A DNA stretch of 56,085 bases from Burkholderiales bacterium (GTDB lineage Bacteria; Pseudomonadota; Gammaproteobacteria; Burkholderiales; Burkholderiaceae_E), in contig CANKWX010000017.1 of assembly GCA_947487165.1 (NCBI GenBank), forward strand, positions 1-56,085. The letters run 5' to 3'. The translations under genes were made by a program, and so were the position numbers. Shown one piece after another: positions 1 through 9,766 of this stretch. Numbering within the stretch: the first letter of the stretch is position 1; every line of letters starts with the position of its first letter. The notes under the pieces are model-generated. The model saw nothing but the letters and a program-made list of their open reading frames with translations. It did no database searches and was not told the origin of the DNA.

Positions 1-353
1 GATCGGGCGCGCTCGAGATCGTTGTAGCAGCTCACTCCCAGCAGTCGATTCGCGCCGATGCGCGCGCGCACCCGGCGCGGATCACCGTCATCGCGACCGA
101 TATGCACGCCGGCAGCATCGATCTCGCAGGCGAGCTCGACCTCATCATTGACGATCAGCGGCACGGCCGCCGCATCGGTCAGGCGTTTGACCGCAATCGC
201 AAGCTCGCGACGCTCGGTGGGTGTGCCGCCCTTGACGCGAAACTGCAGCGCGTCAACGCCGCCTTGCAGCGCCAGGCTCACCAGGCGCGTGAGGCGCGCC
301 AGGTCGGTGTCGTCGGGGGTGAGAGCGTACAGGCCGCGCAGGAGGGGCTTCAT
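1..353 (-). CDS. thiE: Thiamine phosphate synthase, N-terminal part (cut by window edge)
   Basis: The first 117 codons are visible; the 3' part lies outside the window. ThiE joins HMP-pyrophosphate to thiazole phosphate to make thiamine monophosphate in the cytosol. The translation starts MKPLLRGLYALTPD, typical of a ThiE first strand, and continues with the pyrophosphate/Mg region LIVNDEVELACEIDAAGVHIG and GRDDGDPRRVRARIG, then LLGVSCYNDLERA. The ATG is at 353-351. The gene is divergent from the rubredoxin gene, with about 150 bp between the starts. This pairing with rubredoxin and pilG is common in Burkholderiales. Family assignment is firm from these motifs. Confidence 0.9.
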   Translation of the reverse strand, partial: MKPLLRGLYALTPDDTDLARLTRLVSLALQGGVDALQFRVKGGTPTERRELAIAVKRLTDAAAVPLIVNDEVELACEIDAAGVHIGRDDGDPRRVRARIGANRLLGVSCYNDLERAR

Positions 354-505
354 CGGATTCCGGTAGAGGGGGTTATCGGTGTTTCAGCAGGTAGTGTGGC
401 GCGACGGATGCAGTCAAGCCGCCCGTCGGGGTTTCCCAGAGGCTCATCGGCGCAGGCAGGTAACATCCCCGGCTTCCTACTCTAATGGACAACGGTGGAA
501 CAACG

Positions 506-688
506 ATGAGTGATCAATCGACGACACGAACCTTCATGTGCCTGATCTGCGGCTGGATTTACGACGAAGCCGCGGGCCTGCCCGATGAAGGCATCGCGCC
601 TGGCACACGTTGGGAAGACGTGCCGATGAACTGGACCTGCCCTGAGTGCGGCGCCCGCAAGGAAGACTTCGAACTGGTCGAATTGTGA
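506..688 (+). CDS. rubA: Rubredoxin
   Basis: A small one-electron carrier of about 60 residues with a single Fe(S-Cys)4 site. Both metal-binding knuckles are visible: CLICGWIYDEAAG near the start and CPECGARKEDFE near the end, with the usual GTRWEDVPMNWTCP between them. That fits a classical short rubredoxin. An in-frame ATG at 485 would add seven residues (MDNGGTT). The ATG at 506 gives the usual family length and is preferred, but the choice is not certain. It lies 35 bp upstream of pilG on the same strand, so it is probably in the same transcript. The redox partner is not identifiable here. Confidence 0.93.
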   Translation: MSDQSTTRTFMCLICGWIYDEAAGLPDEGIAPGTRWEDVPMNWTCPECGARKEDFELVEL

Positions 689-723
689 GCACGCCATGAG
701 CATGAGGGGCTGCGAGGATAAAG

Positions 724-1125
724 ATGAGTGCAACAGATTCGATCGCCGGCCTCAAAGTGATGGTCATCGATGACAGCAACACGATCCGGCGCAGCGCCGA
801 AATTTTTCTGAAGCAGGCCGGCTGCGAAGTCATCGTTGCTGAGGATGGCTTCGATTCGCTGGCCAAGGTCTCCGACCATGCGCCCGACCTGGTGTTTTGC
901 GACGTCCTGATGCCGCGTCTCGATGGCTATCAGACCTGCGCGCTCATCAAGAAGAGCCCCCGACTGCACGCCACCCCGGTGGTGATGCTCTCGAGCAAGG
1001 ACGGGCTGTTCGACCGCGCCCGCGGCCGTATGGTCGGTTGCGAGGAGTACCTCACCAAGCCCTTTACCAAAGACAGCCTGCTTAAATGTGTTGCGCAGCA
1101 TGCGCGGCGCACGATCGGAGTCTGA
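724..1125 (+). CDS. pilG: Type IV pilus response regulator PilG
   Basis: A single-domain CheY-like receiver of 133 residues, first gene of the Pil-Chp system. The acidic pair D16-D17, phospho-acceptor D60 (LVFCDVLMP) and conserved K112 (EYLTKPF) are present. In the Pil-Chp system PilG is phosphorylated by the ChpA kinase and promotes pilus extension and cAMP production (family knowledge from Pseudomonas). GAGG at 714-717, six bases before the ATG, is a good ribosome binding site. The following pilH starts five bases after the stop, consistent with one operon. Confidence 0.95.
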   Translation: MSATDSIAGLKVMVIDDSNTIRRSAEIFLKQAGCEVIVAEDGFDSLAKVSDHAPDLVFCDVLMPRLDGYQTCALIKKSPRLHATPVVMLSSKDGLFDRARGRMVGCEEYLTKPFTKDSLLKCVAQHARRTIGV

Positions 1126-1130
1126 CAACA

Positions 1131-1511
1131 ATGGTGACCCTGGTGGCCCAGAAGATCATTCTTGTGGTCGACGATTCGCCGACCGAGCGTTTCTTTCTGA
1201 CTGACCTGCTCACGAAGAGGGGCTACGAAGTGCTCACCGCCGAGAACGGCGACGATGCCTTGGCCAAGATCAGGCTCGAGAGACCGGCGCTGGTCGTCAT
1301 GGACGTCGTGATGCCGGGCTCAAGTGGTTTTCAAATTACGCGGGCGCTCAATCGCGATCCGGCCACCCAGTCGATTCCGGTGATTCTGTGCACCAGCAAG
1401 TCGACCGAGACCGACCGGATCTGGGGCCTGCGTCAGGGTGCCCGCGATTACGTGACCAAGCCGGTCGATGCCGAGGTGTTGTTGGCAAAGATCGCGGAAC
1501 TGGTTCATTGA
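1131..1511 (+). CDS. pilH: Type IV pilus response regulator PilH
   Basis: A second stand-alone receiver (126 residues) with D14-D15, phospho-acceptor D58 (VVMDVVMPGSSGF) and K110 (DYVTKPV). The signature LCTSKSTETDRIWGLRQGA is typical of PilH rather than PilG. In the known system PilH antagonises PilG, favours retraction and may act as a phosphate sink. An in-frame ATG at 1086 lies inside pilG. The start at 1131, just after the pilG stop, gives the normal length. A GTG at 1134 is an alternative. Confidence 0.94.
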   Translation: MVTLVAQKIILVVDDSPTERFFLTDLLTKRGYEVLTAENGDDALAKIRLERPALVVMDVVMPGSSGFQITRALNRDPATQSIPVILCTSKSTETDRIWGLRQGARDYVTKPVDAEVLLAKIAELVH

Positions 1512-1524
1512 AAGGATGCGAGGC

Positions 1525-2061
1525 ATGCTTGATCAGGAAGAGCCGGTGATCTCGTTGCCATCGCTCGAGCCGGCCGCCGACACCAGCTCGCAGGTCGACA
1601 TCGCCGCCCGGCTCGGCCTCATGATCGGTGATCAGCGCTGGCTGGTCGATCTGTCGGAGGCCGGCGAAATCGTCCCGGTGCCCGATTCGATTGCCCGGGT
1701 ACCGCTGACTCGCGACTGGCTTGTCGGTCTGGTGAATCTGCGCGGCGCGCTGTACACCGTGGTCGATCTGCAGGCCTACGCCCGTCTGGGCCGCACCGAC
1801 AGCGGCAAGGATGCGCGCCTGCTGGCGCTTGCATCCCGATTGAACTTCAATGCCTCGATCATGGTCACCCGCATGATGGGCCTGCGCAATGTGTCCTCGA
1901 TGCGCAGCGACGACACCGACAGCGCTTACGCGCCTTTCGGCAGCGCAGGGCAACCCGAGTGGGTCGGCAACGCCCTGCTCGATGCCGATGGCAATCGCTG
2001 GTACGAGCTCGATCTCGCCAAGTTGGCTGCTGGAAGCGACTTTCTGCTGGTTGGCCGCTGA
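1525..2061 (+). CDS. pilI: CheW-like adaptor PilI
   Basis: A 178-residue CheW-domain protein that couples the PilJ receptor to the ChpA kinase. The CheW fold is recognisable from ARLGLMIGDQRWLVDLSEAG, the LVGLVNLRGALYTVVDL strand pair and the C-terminal WYELDLAKLAA. The start at 1525 has AAAGGA at 1511-1516, eight bases upstream, overlapping the end of pilH. ATG 1516 is possible but has no good site. The position between pilH and pilJ is the standard order. Nothing in it looks broken. Confidence 0.92.
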   Translation: MLDQEEPVISLPSLEPAADTSSQVDIAARLGLMIGDQRWLVDLSEAGEIVPVPDSIARVPLTRDWLVGLVNLRGALYTVVDLQAYARLGRTDSGKDARLLALASRLNFNASIMVTRMMGLRNVSSMRSDDTDSAYAPFGSAGQPEWVGNALLDADGNRWYELDLAKLAAGSDFLLVGR

Positions 2062-2086
2062 GCCCGCGCCAGAGAATCGACCCACC

Positions 2087-4255
2087 ATGCGAATCGATTT
2101 CAAGTTCCGTCGCCCCTTGCTGGCACTTGGAGGCGGTACCGCCTCGGCGCCTGCTGCGGCCGTGCCAGCCGCCGGTCGACGCGGTTTTTCCATTCCCTTG
2201 GTAGGCCGCCTGTCGTTGCGTCGCCAGATGCTCGTGCTGATGGGCCTGATCGCCGGATCGCTTCTGCTCGCGATAGGCTTCAATGCACTCGATGCCCGTC
2301 GGGCCTCGATGCTGGCGGTCCAGACGCGACTGGTCGGCGAGTCGCTGATGCACTCGCAGCGACTGGCCCGCAACGCACCGCTGCTGCTCAGCGGCGATGC
2401 AAAAGCCCTGGGCGATTTCGGCGACAGCCGGGTCCGTCTGGCGCAGGTATTGGGTCTGCTGCAGTCGGGCGGCGAGATCGACGATCGTCGGGTCAAGCCA
2501 CTGTCGCAGACGCTTGCGCAGGAGATCTCTGCGGTGACCGCTCTGTGGAGCCTGACCGATGCGGCAGCCACGACCCTCCAGAATGAGGGCGCCGCGCTGG
2601 CCGCGACCGCAAGCGCTTCACGAAAGGTGCTGACCGATGCGCCGGCACTGGCCGATCAGATCGATCAACTGATGCAACTGGCGACATCATCAGGCGCCTT
2701 GGCGGCCGATGTCGCGAGCCTTGCGCGCATGGGCGCCTTGACTGAGCGCCTGATGCGCCAGCTCACACAGCTCGCCGCTCAGGGTGGTGCCGCCGGGACG
2801 GCCTCGATCGATGCCCTGCAGGCGCTGGCGCCACGACTTGGCGCTTCTGTTCAGGCGCTGACAGCCGGCACCGATTCGCTGCGTCTGGCGCCGGGCCGGG
2901 AGGCCGATCTTCGCAAGCAGATCGGCTCGCTGTCGCAGGCTTATGCCGCGATCGAGGTGCCGATCGGCAAGGTGAGCGCCGGTGTGCCGACCTTGCGCAA
3001 GGCGTCCGAGGCGTCGCAGCGCATCGGCGCCGACAGCGAGGCATTGCGAACCGAACTGCTCGCCCTGCAATCAAAACTGCTGAGTGCCGACGATGGCCTT
3101 TCGCTGGCTGACCTTGCGACCGCGGCCGCCTTGCTGGTGGCTGCGCTGGCGGGCTCGGGCCTTTATTTTCTGCGCCAGCAGGATGTGCGTCGTCAGATCG
3201 TCGAGGCCGATGCGCAGCGTGCCAAGGCCGAGGCGATGCAACGCGATGCCCGTCGCGCCAACGACCAGAATCAGAGCGCCATTCTCAGGCTCATGAATGA
3301 GCTGCAGGAGGTCGCCGATGGCGATCTGACCGTCCAGGCCACCGTGTCCGAAGACATCACCGGAGCGATTGCCGACTCGGTCAACTACACCGTCGAAGAA
3401 CTGCGCAGTCTGGTGGCGCGCATCAACATCACCGCCGAACTGGTGGCCGATGCGTCGGCCAGCGCAGCGGCGATTTCGGGTGGTCTGCAAAGAGCAACCG
3501 AAAAGCAGACCCGTGAGATTCGCGAGACCGGCGAGTCGGTGTTGCGTATGGCGTCGCAGATCAGCGATGTGTCCGAAAGCGCTTCCGAGTCGGCACAGGT
3601 TGCGCGTCAGGCGCTTGGTGCGGCCGAGCAGGGACGTCAGGCGGTCGACAAATCGATCTCTGGCATGAACGGGATCCGTGACCATATTCAGGAGACCGCC
3701 AAGCGCATCAAGCGCCTGGGCGAGTCATCGCAGGAGATCGGCGAGATCGTCGAGCTGATTTCCGATCTCACCGAGCAGACCAATGTGCTGGCGCTCAATG
3801 CCGCGATCCAGGCGGCGTCTGCCGGCGAGGCGGGCAGAGGCTTCACGATGGTCGCCGAAGAAGTGCAGCGTCTGGCCGAGCGCGGCGCCGAGGCGACCCG
3901 ACAGATTTCCGGGCTGATCCGCACGATCCAGCTCGATACGCAGGATGCTGTCGCCGCGATGGAGCGCAGCACCCAGGGCGTCGTGCTGGGTACGAGACTT
4001 TCTGACGACGCCGGCAATGCACTGGGCGAGATCGGGCGGGTCTCGCGCCAGCTCGCCGAACTGATTGACGGCATCGCGCGCACGACCCAGAGCCAGGCGG
4101 TGTCAGCCGGTACGGTTGCTCAGAGTATCCAGCGCATCCTGCTGGTGACCGAGCAGACCAGTGACGGCACACAGCAGACCGCAGGGTCCATCGTTCAACT
4201 TGCCGAACTCGGGCGTGAGCTGAAGAGTTCGGTCTCCCGTTTCAGGGTGTCGTAA
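2087..4255 (+). CDS. pilJ: Methyl-accepting chemotaxis protein PilJ
   Basis: The inner-membrane transducer of the pilus chemosensory system, 722 residues. Transmembrane segments are at about 48-68 and 342-361, and they enclose a periplasmic sensor of about 270 residues typed as the PilJ N-terminal domain. A HAMP-like linker follows, then a long coiled coil. The signalling tip carries DLTEQTNVLALNAAIQAAS and GEAGRGFTMVAEEVQRLAER, the part that contacts CheW and the kinase. The start at 2087 follows the pilI stop by 25 bases; the open frame upstream overlaps pilI and is not needed. The stop overlaps the chpA start by one base (TAATG), so the two are probably translationally coupled. Confidence 0.95.
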   Translation: MRIDFKFRRPLLALGGGTASAPAAAVPAAGRRGFSIPLVGRLSLRRQMLVLMGLIAGSLLLAIGFNALDARRASMLAVQTRLVGESLMHSQRLARNAPLLLSGDAKALGDFGDSRVRLAQVLGLLQSGGEIDDRRVKPLSQTLAQEISAVTALWSLTDAAATTLQNEGAALAATASASRKVLTDAPALADQIDQLMQLATSSGALAADVASLARMGALTERLMRQLTQLAAQGGAAGTASIDALQALAPRLGASVQALTAGTDSLRLAPGREADLRKQIGSLSQAYAAIEVPIGKVSAGVPTLRKASEASQRIGADSEALRTELLALQSKLLSADDGLSLADLATAAALLVAALAGSGLYFLRQQDVRRQIVEADAQRAKAEAMQRDARRANDQNQSAILRLMNELQEVADGDLTVQATVSEDITGAIADSVNYTVEELRSLVARINITAELVADASASAAAISGGLQRATEKQTREIRETGESVLRMASQISDVSESASESAQVARQALGAAEQGRQAVDKSISGMNGIRDHIQETAKRIKRLGESSQEIGEIVELISDLTEQTNVLALNAAIQAASAGEAGRGFTMVAEEVQRLAERGAEATRQISGLIRTIQLDTQDAVAAMERSTQGVVLGTRLSDDAGNALGEIGRVSRQLAELIDGIARTTQSQAVSAGTVAQSIQRILLVTEQTSDGTQQTAGSIVQLAELGRELKSSVSRFRVS

Positions 4256-7200
4256 TGAGCATCGAGTCTCCCGATCTGACCGCGCTGTCATGGTGCCTTG
4301 GCGAAATTCGCGAATCACTCACGCGCGCCGAAGTCGCCATCGAGGCCCAGATCGCCCAGGGCGACGACGACCGCTCGCAGATCACGATTGCGCGCACCAT
4401 GGTCCATCAGGCCAGCGGCGCGCTGCAGTTCGTCGATCTCGAAGGTGTGCGGGTCGTCACGATGGAGGCAGAGCACCTGCTCGCGCTGTCCGAGCGCGGT
4501 GAGCTTGCGCTGTCGCTCGAGTCTCAGGGTGTGCTGGTCCGTGCGTTTGCTGCGGTCTGCGAATACCTCGAAGGGATTGCTGCCGGCTCGGGCGATTCCC
4601 CGCTCAAACTCTTTGCCAATTACCGTGAGCTGCTGGCACTGCGCGGCATCGAGCGCGCTGAGCCTGCCGATCTCTTTTTTCCGGACCTGAGCCGGCGTGC
4701 GCCGCCTCTCCTCAGCGGCGCCGGCACCGCCAATCGCGACATCGCGACGGTTCGCTCGGCGTTTGAGCGCGGCATGCTTGGCTTTCTTCGCGATCCGGGC
4801 GATTCGGCTGCGATCGGCCAGATGAGCAAGGCGGTCGAGCGACTGCTGCATGTCAGCCAGTCTTCGGCGCTGCGGACCTTCTGGTGGCTGGCGGTGGCCT
4901 TTCTGGATGGCCTTCGCGTCAAGGCCCTGCCGGTCAATCTGGTTGCCAAGCGCGAAGTCACCCGGATCCACCAGCAGGTCAAGCGCGCCAATGAGGTCGG
5001 CATTACGGTGCCTGACGGGGTGATTCGCGAACTGCTCTTTCAGATCGCCGCTGCCGGCAGTGGCTCGGAGAAGGTCGACGAAGTCAAACAATTGTTTGAC
5101 TTGAAAGATGCCATTCCGGCTGACCTGGAGCGGGTGCATTACGGTCTGGTCGACAATCGCGGATTGCGTGCAGCCCGCGACGCCACCGTCCAGACCAAGG
5201 CTGCCTGGGAGAAGTTCGCCAGGGGAGGTGCTGCCGATTTGCCGGCCTTTGCGAGCGCGGCCCAGCAACTCGATGCCTCGATGGCACGCCTGCCCTGGGG
5301 CGGACTCAAGCGCCTGGCTGCCACCATTGGCGGCCTGCGTCGGGCGCTGGTTGCAAGCAGCAGCAATCTGGCTGAGCTGCTGTCGCTCGAAGTGGCAACC
5401 GCTTTGCTTTTTGTCGAGCAGGCGCTCGAGCGCGGACCGGCCGAGGTTGATCAGTACGACCGTCGTGCGGCTGAACTGGCCGATCGGCTCGATGCCTTGT
5501 GCGAGCGCCAGGAAGGCGACGCCGAACCCATGCCCGAATGGCTGGCCGAACTGTCGCGTGCCGCGCAGACCCGGCTGACGCTGCAGGCGTTCGTTGGCGA
5601 ACTGCAAGTCAATCTTCGCGCCTGCGAGCGGGTGCTCGATGCGTTTTTTCGCGATCCCGGTGCGCGTGCCGATCTGCTGAGCCTTGGCACACTGCTGGGG
5701 CAGGTGAGCGGCGCGTTCAGGCTTCTCGGACATGATCAGGCCGCTGCCGGCGCTGATGCGGTGTCGGGCCGAATTGCCGTTTTCCTTGATGCAGCCGGCG
5801 AGCCTGCAAAGGCCGATTGCGAGCAGGTGGCCGCCAATCTCGGCGCACTTGGATTCTTTGCAGAGTCGCTGCGCGACGCCGATCGTCATCGCGGCGGCTT
5901 CCGGTTTGTGCATGACGAGCATGGTTTCGTTGCGCGCCTCCTTGAGCCGGGTTCGCAGTTGCTCGAGACCGTGACGGTCGTCGAGCCGACAGTCGAGCCG
6001 ACAGTCGAGCCGACCGCAGCGCCGATCGACAGGCCGGCAGCGATCGACATCTCGGCGCCAGCCCTGCTGACGGTTGAAGAATCGTCGATTCCGATGCTCT
6101 CGGACGCGATCGAGTTTGTTGCCGAATCGACTGAACCGAGCGGTAGCATTGTCGATACCGACGATTCCGCGACGGCCTTCGAAATCGTCGCGGTGCCGGT
6201 CGTAGTCGATATGCCGGCAGGGGCGATGAATCCGCAGCCGGATGATGCCGGGTTCGATGTCGAGCTGATGTCGATCTTCCTCGAGGAAGCCGGCGAAGTG
6301 CTTGCTGCGATCGAGGTCAATCGCCTTGTTTGCGAGCGTTCGCCGTCCGACTCGGAGGCGATGACCACCTTGCGTCGCGGTTTCCACACCCTCAAAGGGT
6401 CGAGCCGGATGGTCGGGCTCGACGCACTGGGCGAGGCAGCCTGGGCCATCGAGCAGGTGCTCAACGACTGGTTGTCGGGTGAGCATCCTGCAAACCACGC
6501 CCTGCTGACTCTGGTGGGCGAAGCCCACCGACTCCTTGTCGACTGGGTCGCGCTTCTGGGTCAGGACCCGCGTGCGACTGTCAATGCCCGAGCCCTGATT
6601 TCGCGCGCCGCATCGATCAAGGCAGGCGACGATGCGAGTGCCTTCGATGCGACCGCTTTCGAGAGTCCGGCAGACTCGCCTGAACTGATCGAGCTGCCGG
6701 TCGACTTCGGGTCGATCAAGCTTGACGCTGGGGGCGTCCATTTGCCGATGACCTTCGAGATCATCGGGCTCGAAGACAATCAGGCAAGGCCTGACCCGGT
6801 CGCCGATGAGGTGTCCGATGGCAGCGCCGCCACAGGGTTTGAGACAGCGCTTGAGGCAGAGGCCGCTGCTGGCGCCGACACGCAGGTCCGAGTCGGCGAG
6901 CGCATGCTCAGCGGATCGCTGTTCCGTATATTCCTCGACGAAGCCGACGACCTGTTGGGCAAGCTGGGCCAGACGCGGCAAAGCTGGGCCGCGATGCCGT
7001 CCATGCCGGCCTCCGACGAAGCGGTGCGCGCAGCGCATTCGCTGGCGGGCATCTGCCGGATCGTGGGTCTGCTGTCTGTGCGCAGTTGTGCCGAGGCACT
7101 CGAGCGCTTCCTGGCGGCACAGTCAGTTGCCGGTCGCTCGGTACTCAAGCTCGACCTCGCTGATTACGGGTTTGTTCTCGATCGTCTGACTGGCGCGCTG

Positions 7201-9750
7201 CATCAGTTTGCGGCGGGTCAGGAACCTGCGACCGACGACCTGATGAACGAACGCGCAGCCGATCTCGCGCGTCGCTGGTCAAGCGATGAGGCGGTCTCGG
7301 TGCCGGAAGCGGCTGCCGGCCTGCTGGCTTTCGAGGACGATCTCGAACTCGATGGCAAGGCCTCGCTCGACGATGATGAAACCGATCCGGTCGTTGCGCT
7401 CGATGATGATCTCGATCCCGATCTCGGCCCGGTATTCATCGAGGAAGCCGATGAACTCATGCCCCGGATCGGCGAGGCGCTGACCCAGTGGGCGCAGCGA
7501 CCTGCCGACATGGCGGCACCTGAATCCCTGATGCGACTGCTGCATACCGTCAAGGGCAGTGCCCGTATGGCCGGTGCGATGCGACTGGGCTCGCTGGTTC
7601 ATGATCTCGAAACCGAGATTGAACAGGCGATCGGTTTGCCGGTGGTGTCCGAGCAGGCTATTGAAGCGCTGATTGCGCGCAATGATCTGATCCTGACGGT
7701 CTACGAGGCGCTGCGCAATCCGAACTCTGCCGCAGCCACTGCCGCAGCGCTGCAGGCTCTCGCAACGTCCGATGGGTCGTCGGTGACTGACGACAGGTCG
7801 CTGACGCCGATGCAGGCTGTGACGGACGACCGCGTTTCCAATGAGCCCCCCGCGCTGAGCGACGCGATCGAGCTGGCCTCGAAAGTGCGCCGAGTGGAGT
7901 TGCGCCCGGCCGCTGTCCAGCCGACCGCCAGCCATCCGATGATTCGCGTGCGCGCCGATCTGCTCGACAGGCTGGTCAATGAGGCCGGCGAAGTGTCGAT
8001 TTCGCGTGCACGGCTCGACAACGAGATCGGCGGCATCCGTCAGTCGCTTGGCGAGCTGACCGAAAACGTCAATCGGCTGCGCTCGCAGCTTCGCGAAATC
8101 GAACTGGCGGCCGACTCGCAGATCCAGTCGCGCATCGCGCGCAATCGCGAGGTCGAGGGCGATTTCGATCCACTCGAGTTCGACCGCTACACGCGCTTTC
8201 AGGAGCTCTCGCGGATGCTGGCCGAGTCGGTCAATGACGTGGCCACCGTCCAGCAAAATGCGATGCGCAGTCTCGACGAAGCGGCCCGGGATCTGTCGCG
8301 CCAGCATCAGGTGACCCGCGAATTGCAGCAGGATCTGATGCGCATCCGCCTGGTGCAGTTCGGCAGTGTCGCCGATCGGATGTATCGCGTGGTGCGCCAG
8401 GCCGCCAAGGAAGTCGGCAAGCGCGTCAACCTCGAAATCAAGGGCGGCGATGCCGAACTCGACCGTGGTGTGCTTGAGCGCATGAGCGGGCCGATCGAGC
8501 ATCTGCTGCGCAATGCGGTGGCCCACGGCATCGAATCGCGCGCCGATCGGCTGTCGGCCGGCAAAGCCGAGACCGGCGAGATCTGCCTGACGGTGGGTCA
8601 GGCAGGCAGCGAGGTGACGCTGCGCTTTACCGATGACGGCGCCGGTCTCAATTATCCGCGCATCCTTGCGCGCGCTACCGAGCGTGGGCTGATCGCGGCC
8701 GGTGCCAGGCCCAACGAGCGAGAGCTTGCGCAGATGATCTTCATGCCGGGTTTCAGCACCGCGCCTGAAGTCACCGAGCTTGCCGGCCGTGGTGTCGGCA
8801 TGGATGTGGTGCGTGCCGAGGTGGCCGCCATGGGTGGGCGCATCGAGCTCGATTCGACACCCGGCTTTGGCACCTGTTTCGATGTTCATTTGCCGGTGTC
8901 GCTCGCGATCGCGCAAGTGGTGCTGCTCACGGTGGGCTCGATGCGCGTGGCAGTGCCCTCGGCGCTGGTCGAGCAGGTGCTGCAGCTCAAGCCGGATGCA
9001 CTGGCTGCCGGTTATGCCGATCACACCGTCCAATGGCAGGGTGCGTCGGTGCCGCTCTATTTCCTGGGCAGCCTGCTCGAGATGGCCGAATGCACGCCGC
9101 TTGCACAGCGCTACTCGCCGGTCGTGCTGCTGCGCTCGGGTGTCGAGCGCCTTGCACTCCACGTCGACCATGTCTCGCCGAGCACCGAGGTGGTTCTGAA
9201 GAACGTCGGCCCGCAACTGGCGCGTCTGACCGGGATGGCCGGCGCGACCGTGCTGGGCAACGGCGAGATCGTCCTGATCCTCAATCCGGTCCAGATCGCC
9301 CAGAGCGGCGCGGGCCATCAGGCCGGGCAGGGCGATACCGCAGGGTTTGCGCCGACCCGCATCGAAGTGCCGCACACCGTCATGGTGGTGGATGATTCGG
9401 TGACCGTGCGCAAGGTGACCCAGCGCCTGCTCAGCCGTGACGGCTATCAGGTGGTGCTGGCCCGTGATGGCCTCGATGCGATGCGCCAGCTGCAGGACGT
9501 CGTGCCCGATCTGATGCTGCTCGATATCGAGATGCCGCGCATGGACGGTTTCGATGTGGCTCGCAAGATGCGCGAAGACGAGCGCTGGAAGGGTGTGCCG
9601 ATCGTGATGATCTCGTCGCGCACCGCCGACAAGCATCGCGATCATGCCTTCTCGCTCGGCGTATCGCACTTCCTTGGCAAGCCCTACGAAGAGGGCGAGT
9701 TGCTGCGTCTGGTCAAGAAGCTCACCACCGAATCACAGCTGGTGAGCTGA
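4255..9750 (+). CDS. chpA: Hybrid chemosensory histidine kinase ChpA/PilL
   Basis: A 1831-residue CheA-type hybrid kinase for type IV pili. Phosphotransfer-like modules have histidines near residues 51 (VHQASGALQF), 711 (HTLKGSSRM), 928 (HSLAGICRIVG) and 1097 (HTVKGSARMAG). After a dimerisation helix comes the ATPase, with N-box LLRNAVAHGIES (N1420), TDDGAG and GRGVGMDVV. A CheW-like domain follows at about 1555-1690. The C-terminal receiver has VVDDS and phospho-acceptor D1757 (LLDIEMP). It is shorter than the roughly 2470-residue Pseudomonas ChpA, so it has fewer Hpt modules. A three-copy 12-bp repeat at 5981-6016 encodes a VEPT linker. The module at 928 has A where K is usual after the histidine. 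Confidence 0.95.
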   Translation: MSIESPDLTALSWCLGEIRESLTRAEVAIEAQIAQGDDDRSQITIARTMVHQASGALQFVDLEGVRVVTMEAEHLLALSERGELALSLESQGVLVRAFAAVCEYLEGIAAGSGDSPLKLFANYRELLALRGIERAEPADLFFPDLSRRAPPLLSGAGTANRDIATVRSAFERGMLGFLRDPGDSAAIGQMSKAVERLLHVSQSSALRTFWWLAVAFLDGLRVKALPVNLVAKREVTRIHQQVKRANEVGITVPDGVIRELLFQIAAAGSGSEKVDEVKQLFDLKDAIPADLERVHYGLVDNRGLRAARDATVQTKAAWEKFARGGAADLPAFASAAQQLDASMARLPWGGLKRLAATIGGLRRALVASSSNLAELLSLEVATALLFVEQALERGPAEVDQYDRRAAELADRLDALCERQEGDAEPMPEWLAELSRAAQTRLTLQAFVGELQVNLRACERVLDAFFRDPGARADLLSLGTLLGQVSGAFRLLGHDQAAAGADAVSGRIAVFLDAAGEPAKADCEQVAANLGALGFFAESLRDADRHRGGFRFVHDEHGFVARLLEPGSQLLETVTVVEPTVEPTVEPTAAPIDRPAAIDISAPALLTVEESSIPMLSDAIEFVAESTEPSGSIVDTDDSATAFEIVAVPVVVDMPAGAMNPQPDDAGFDVELMSIFLEEAGEVLAAIEVNRLVCERSPSDSEAMTTLRRGFHTLKGSSRMVGLDALGEAAWAIEQVLNDWLSGEHPANHALLTLVGEAHRLLVDWVALLGQDPRATVNARALISRAASIKAGDDASAFDATAFESPADSPELIELPVDFGSIKLDAGGVHLPMTFEIIGLEDNQARPDPVADEVSDGSAATGFETALEAEAAAGADTQVRVGERMLSGSLFRIFLDEADDLLGKLGQTRQSWAAMPSMPASDEAVRAAHSLAGICRIVGLLSVRSCAEALERFLAAQSVAGRSVLKLDLADYGFVLDRLTGALHQFAAGQEPATDDLMNERAADLARRWSSDEAVSVPEAAAGLLAFEDDLELDGKASLDDDETDPVVALDDDLDPDLGPVFIEEADELMPRIGEALTQWAQRPADMAAPESLMRLLHTVKGSARMAGAMRLGSLVHDLETEIEQAIGLPVVSEQAIEALIARNDLILTVYEALRNPNSAAATAAALQALATSDGSSVTDDRSLTPMQAVTDDRVSNEPPALSDAIELASKVRRVELRPAAVQPTASHPMIRVRADLLDRLVNEAGEVSISRARLDNEIGGIRQSLGELTENVNRLRSQLREIELAADSQIQSRIARNREVEGDFDPLEFDRYTRFQELSRMLAESVNDVATVQQNAMRSLDEAARDLSRQHQVTRELQQDLMRIRLVQFGSVADRMYRVVRQAAKEVGKRVNLEIKGGDAELDRGVLERMSGPIEHLLRNAVAHGIESRADRLSAGKAETGEICLTVGQAGSEVTLRFTDDGAGLNYPRILARATERGLIAAGARPNERELAQMIFMPGFSTAPEVTELAGRGVGMDVVRAEVAAMGGRIELDSTPGFGTCFDVHLPVSLAIAQVVLLTVGSMRVAVPSALVEQVLQLKPDALAAGYADHTVQWQGASVPLYFLGSLLEMAECTPLAQRYSPVVLLRSGVERLALHVDHVSPSTEVVLKNVGPQLARLTGMAGATVLGNGEIVLILNPVQIAQSGAGHQAGQGDTAGFAPTRIEVPHTVMVVDDSVTVRKVTQRLLSRDGYQVVLARDGLDAMRQLQDVVPDLMLLDIEMPRMDGFDVARKMREDERWKGVPIVMISSRTADKHRDHAFSLGVSHFLGKPYEEGELLRLVKKLTTESQLVS

Positions 9751-9766
9751 TGCGTATCAGGCTTGG

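Noticed and set aside
1348-2571. 407-residue minus-strand open frame opposite pilH-pilI-pilJ
   Set aside because: Antisense to three recognised genes of one operon, no domain seen.
5981-6016. Three tandem 12-bp units considered as a CRISPR-like or regulatory repeat
   Set aside because: The units are directly adjacent, in frame and encode a VEPT linker inside chpA, so they are a coding microrepeat.
4315-7038. 907-residue open frame on the minus strand opposite chpA
   Set aside because: It is antisense to a clearly recognised kinase and its translation shows no domain. Long antisense frames are expected in GC-rich genes.
7279-9669. 796-residue open frame on the minus strand opposite the ChpA catalytic half
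   Set aside because: Same reason: histidine- and arginine-rich shadow of the ATPase, CheW and receiver coding frame, with no motif.
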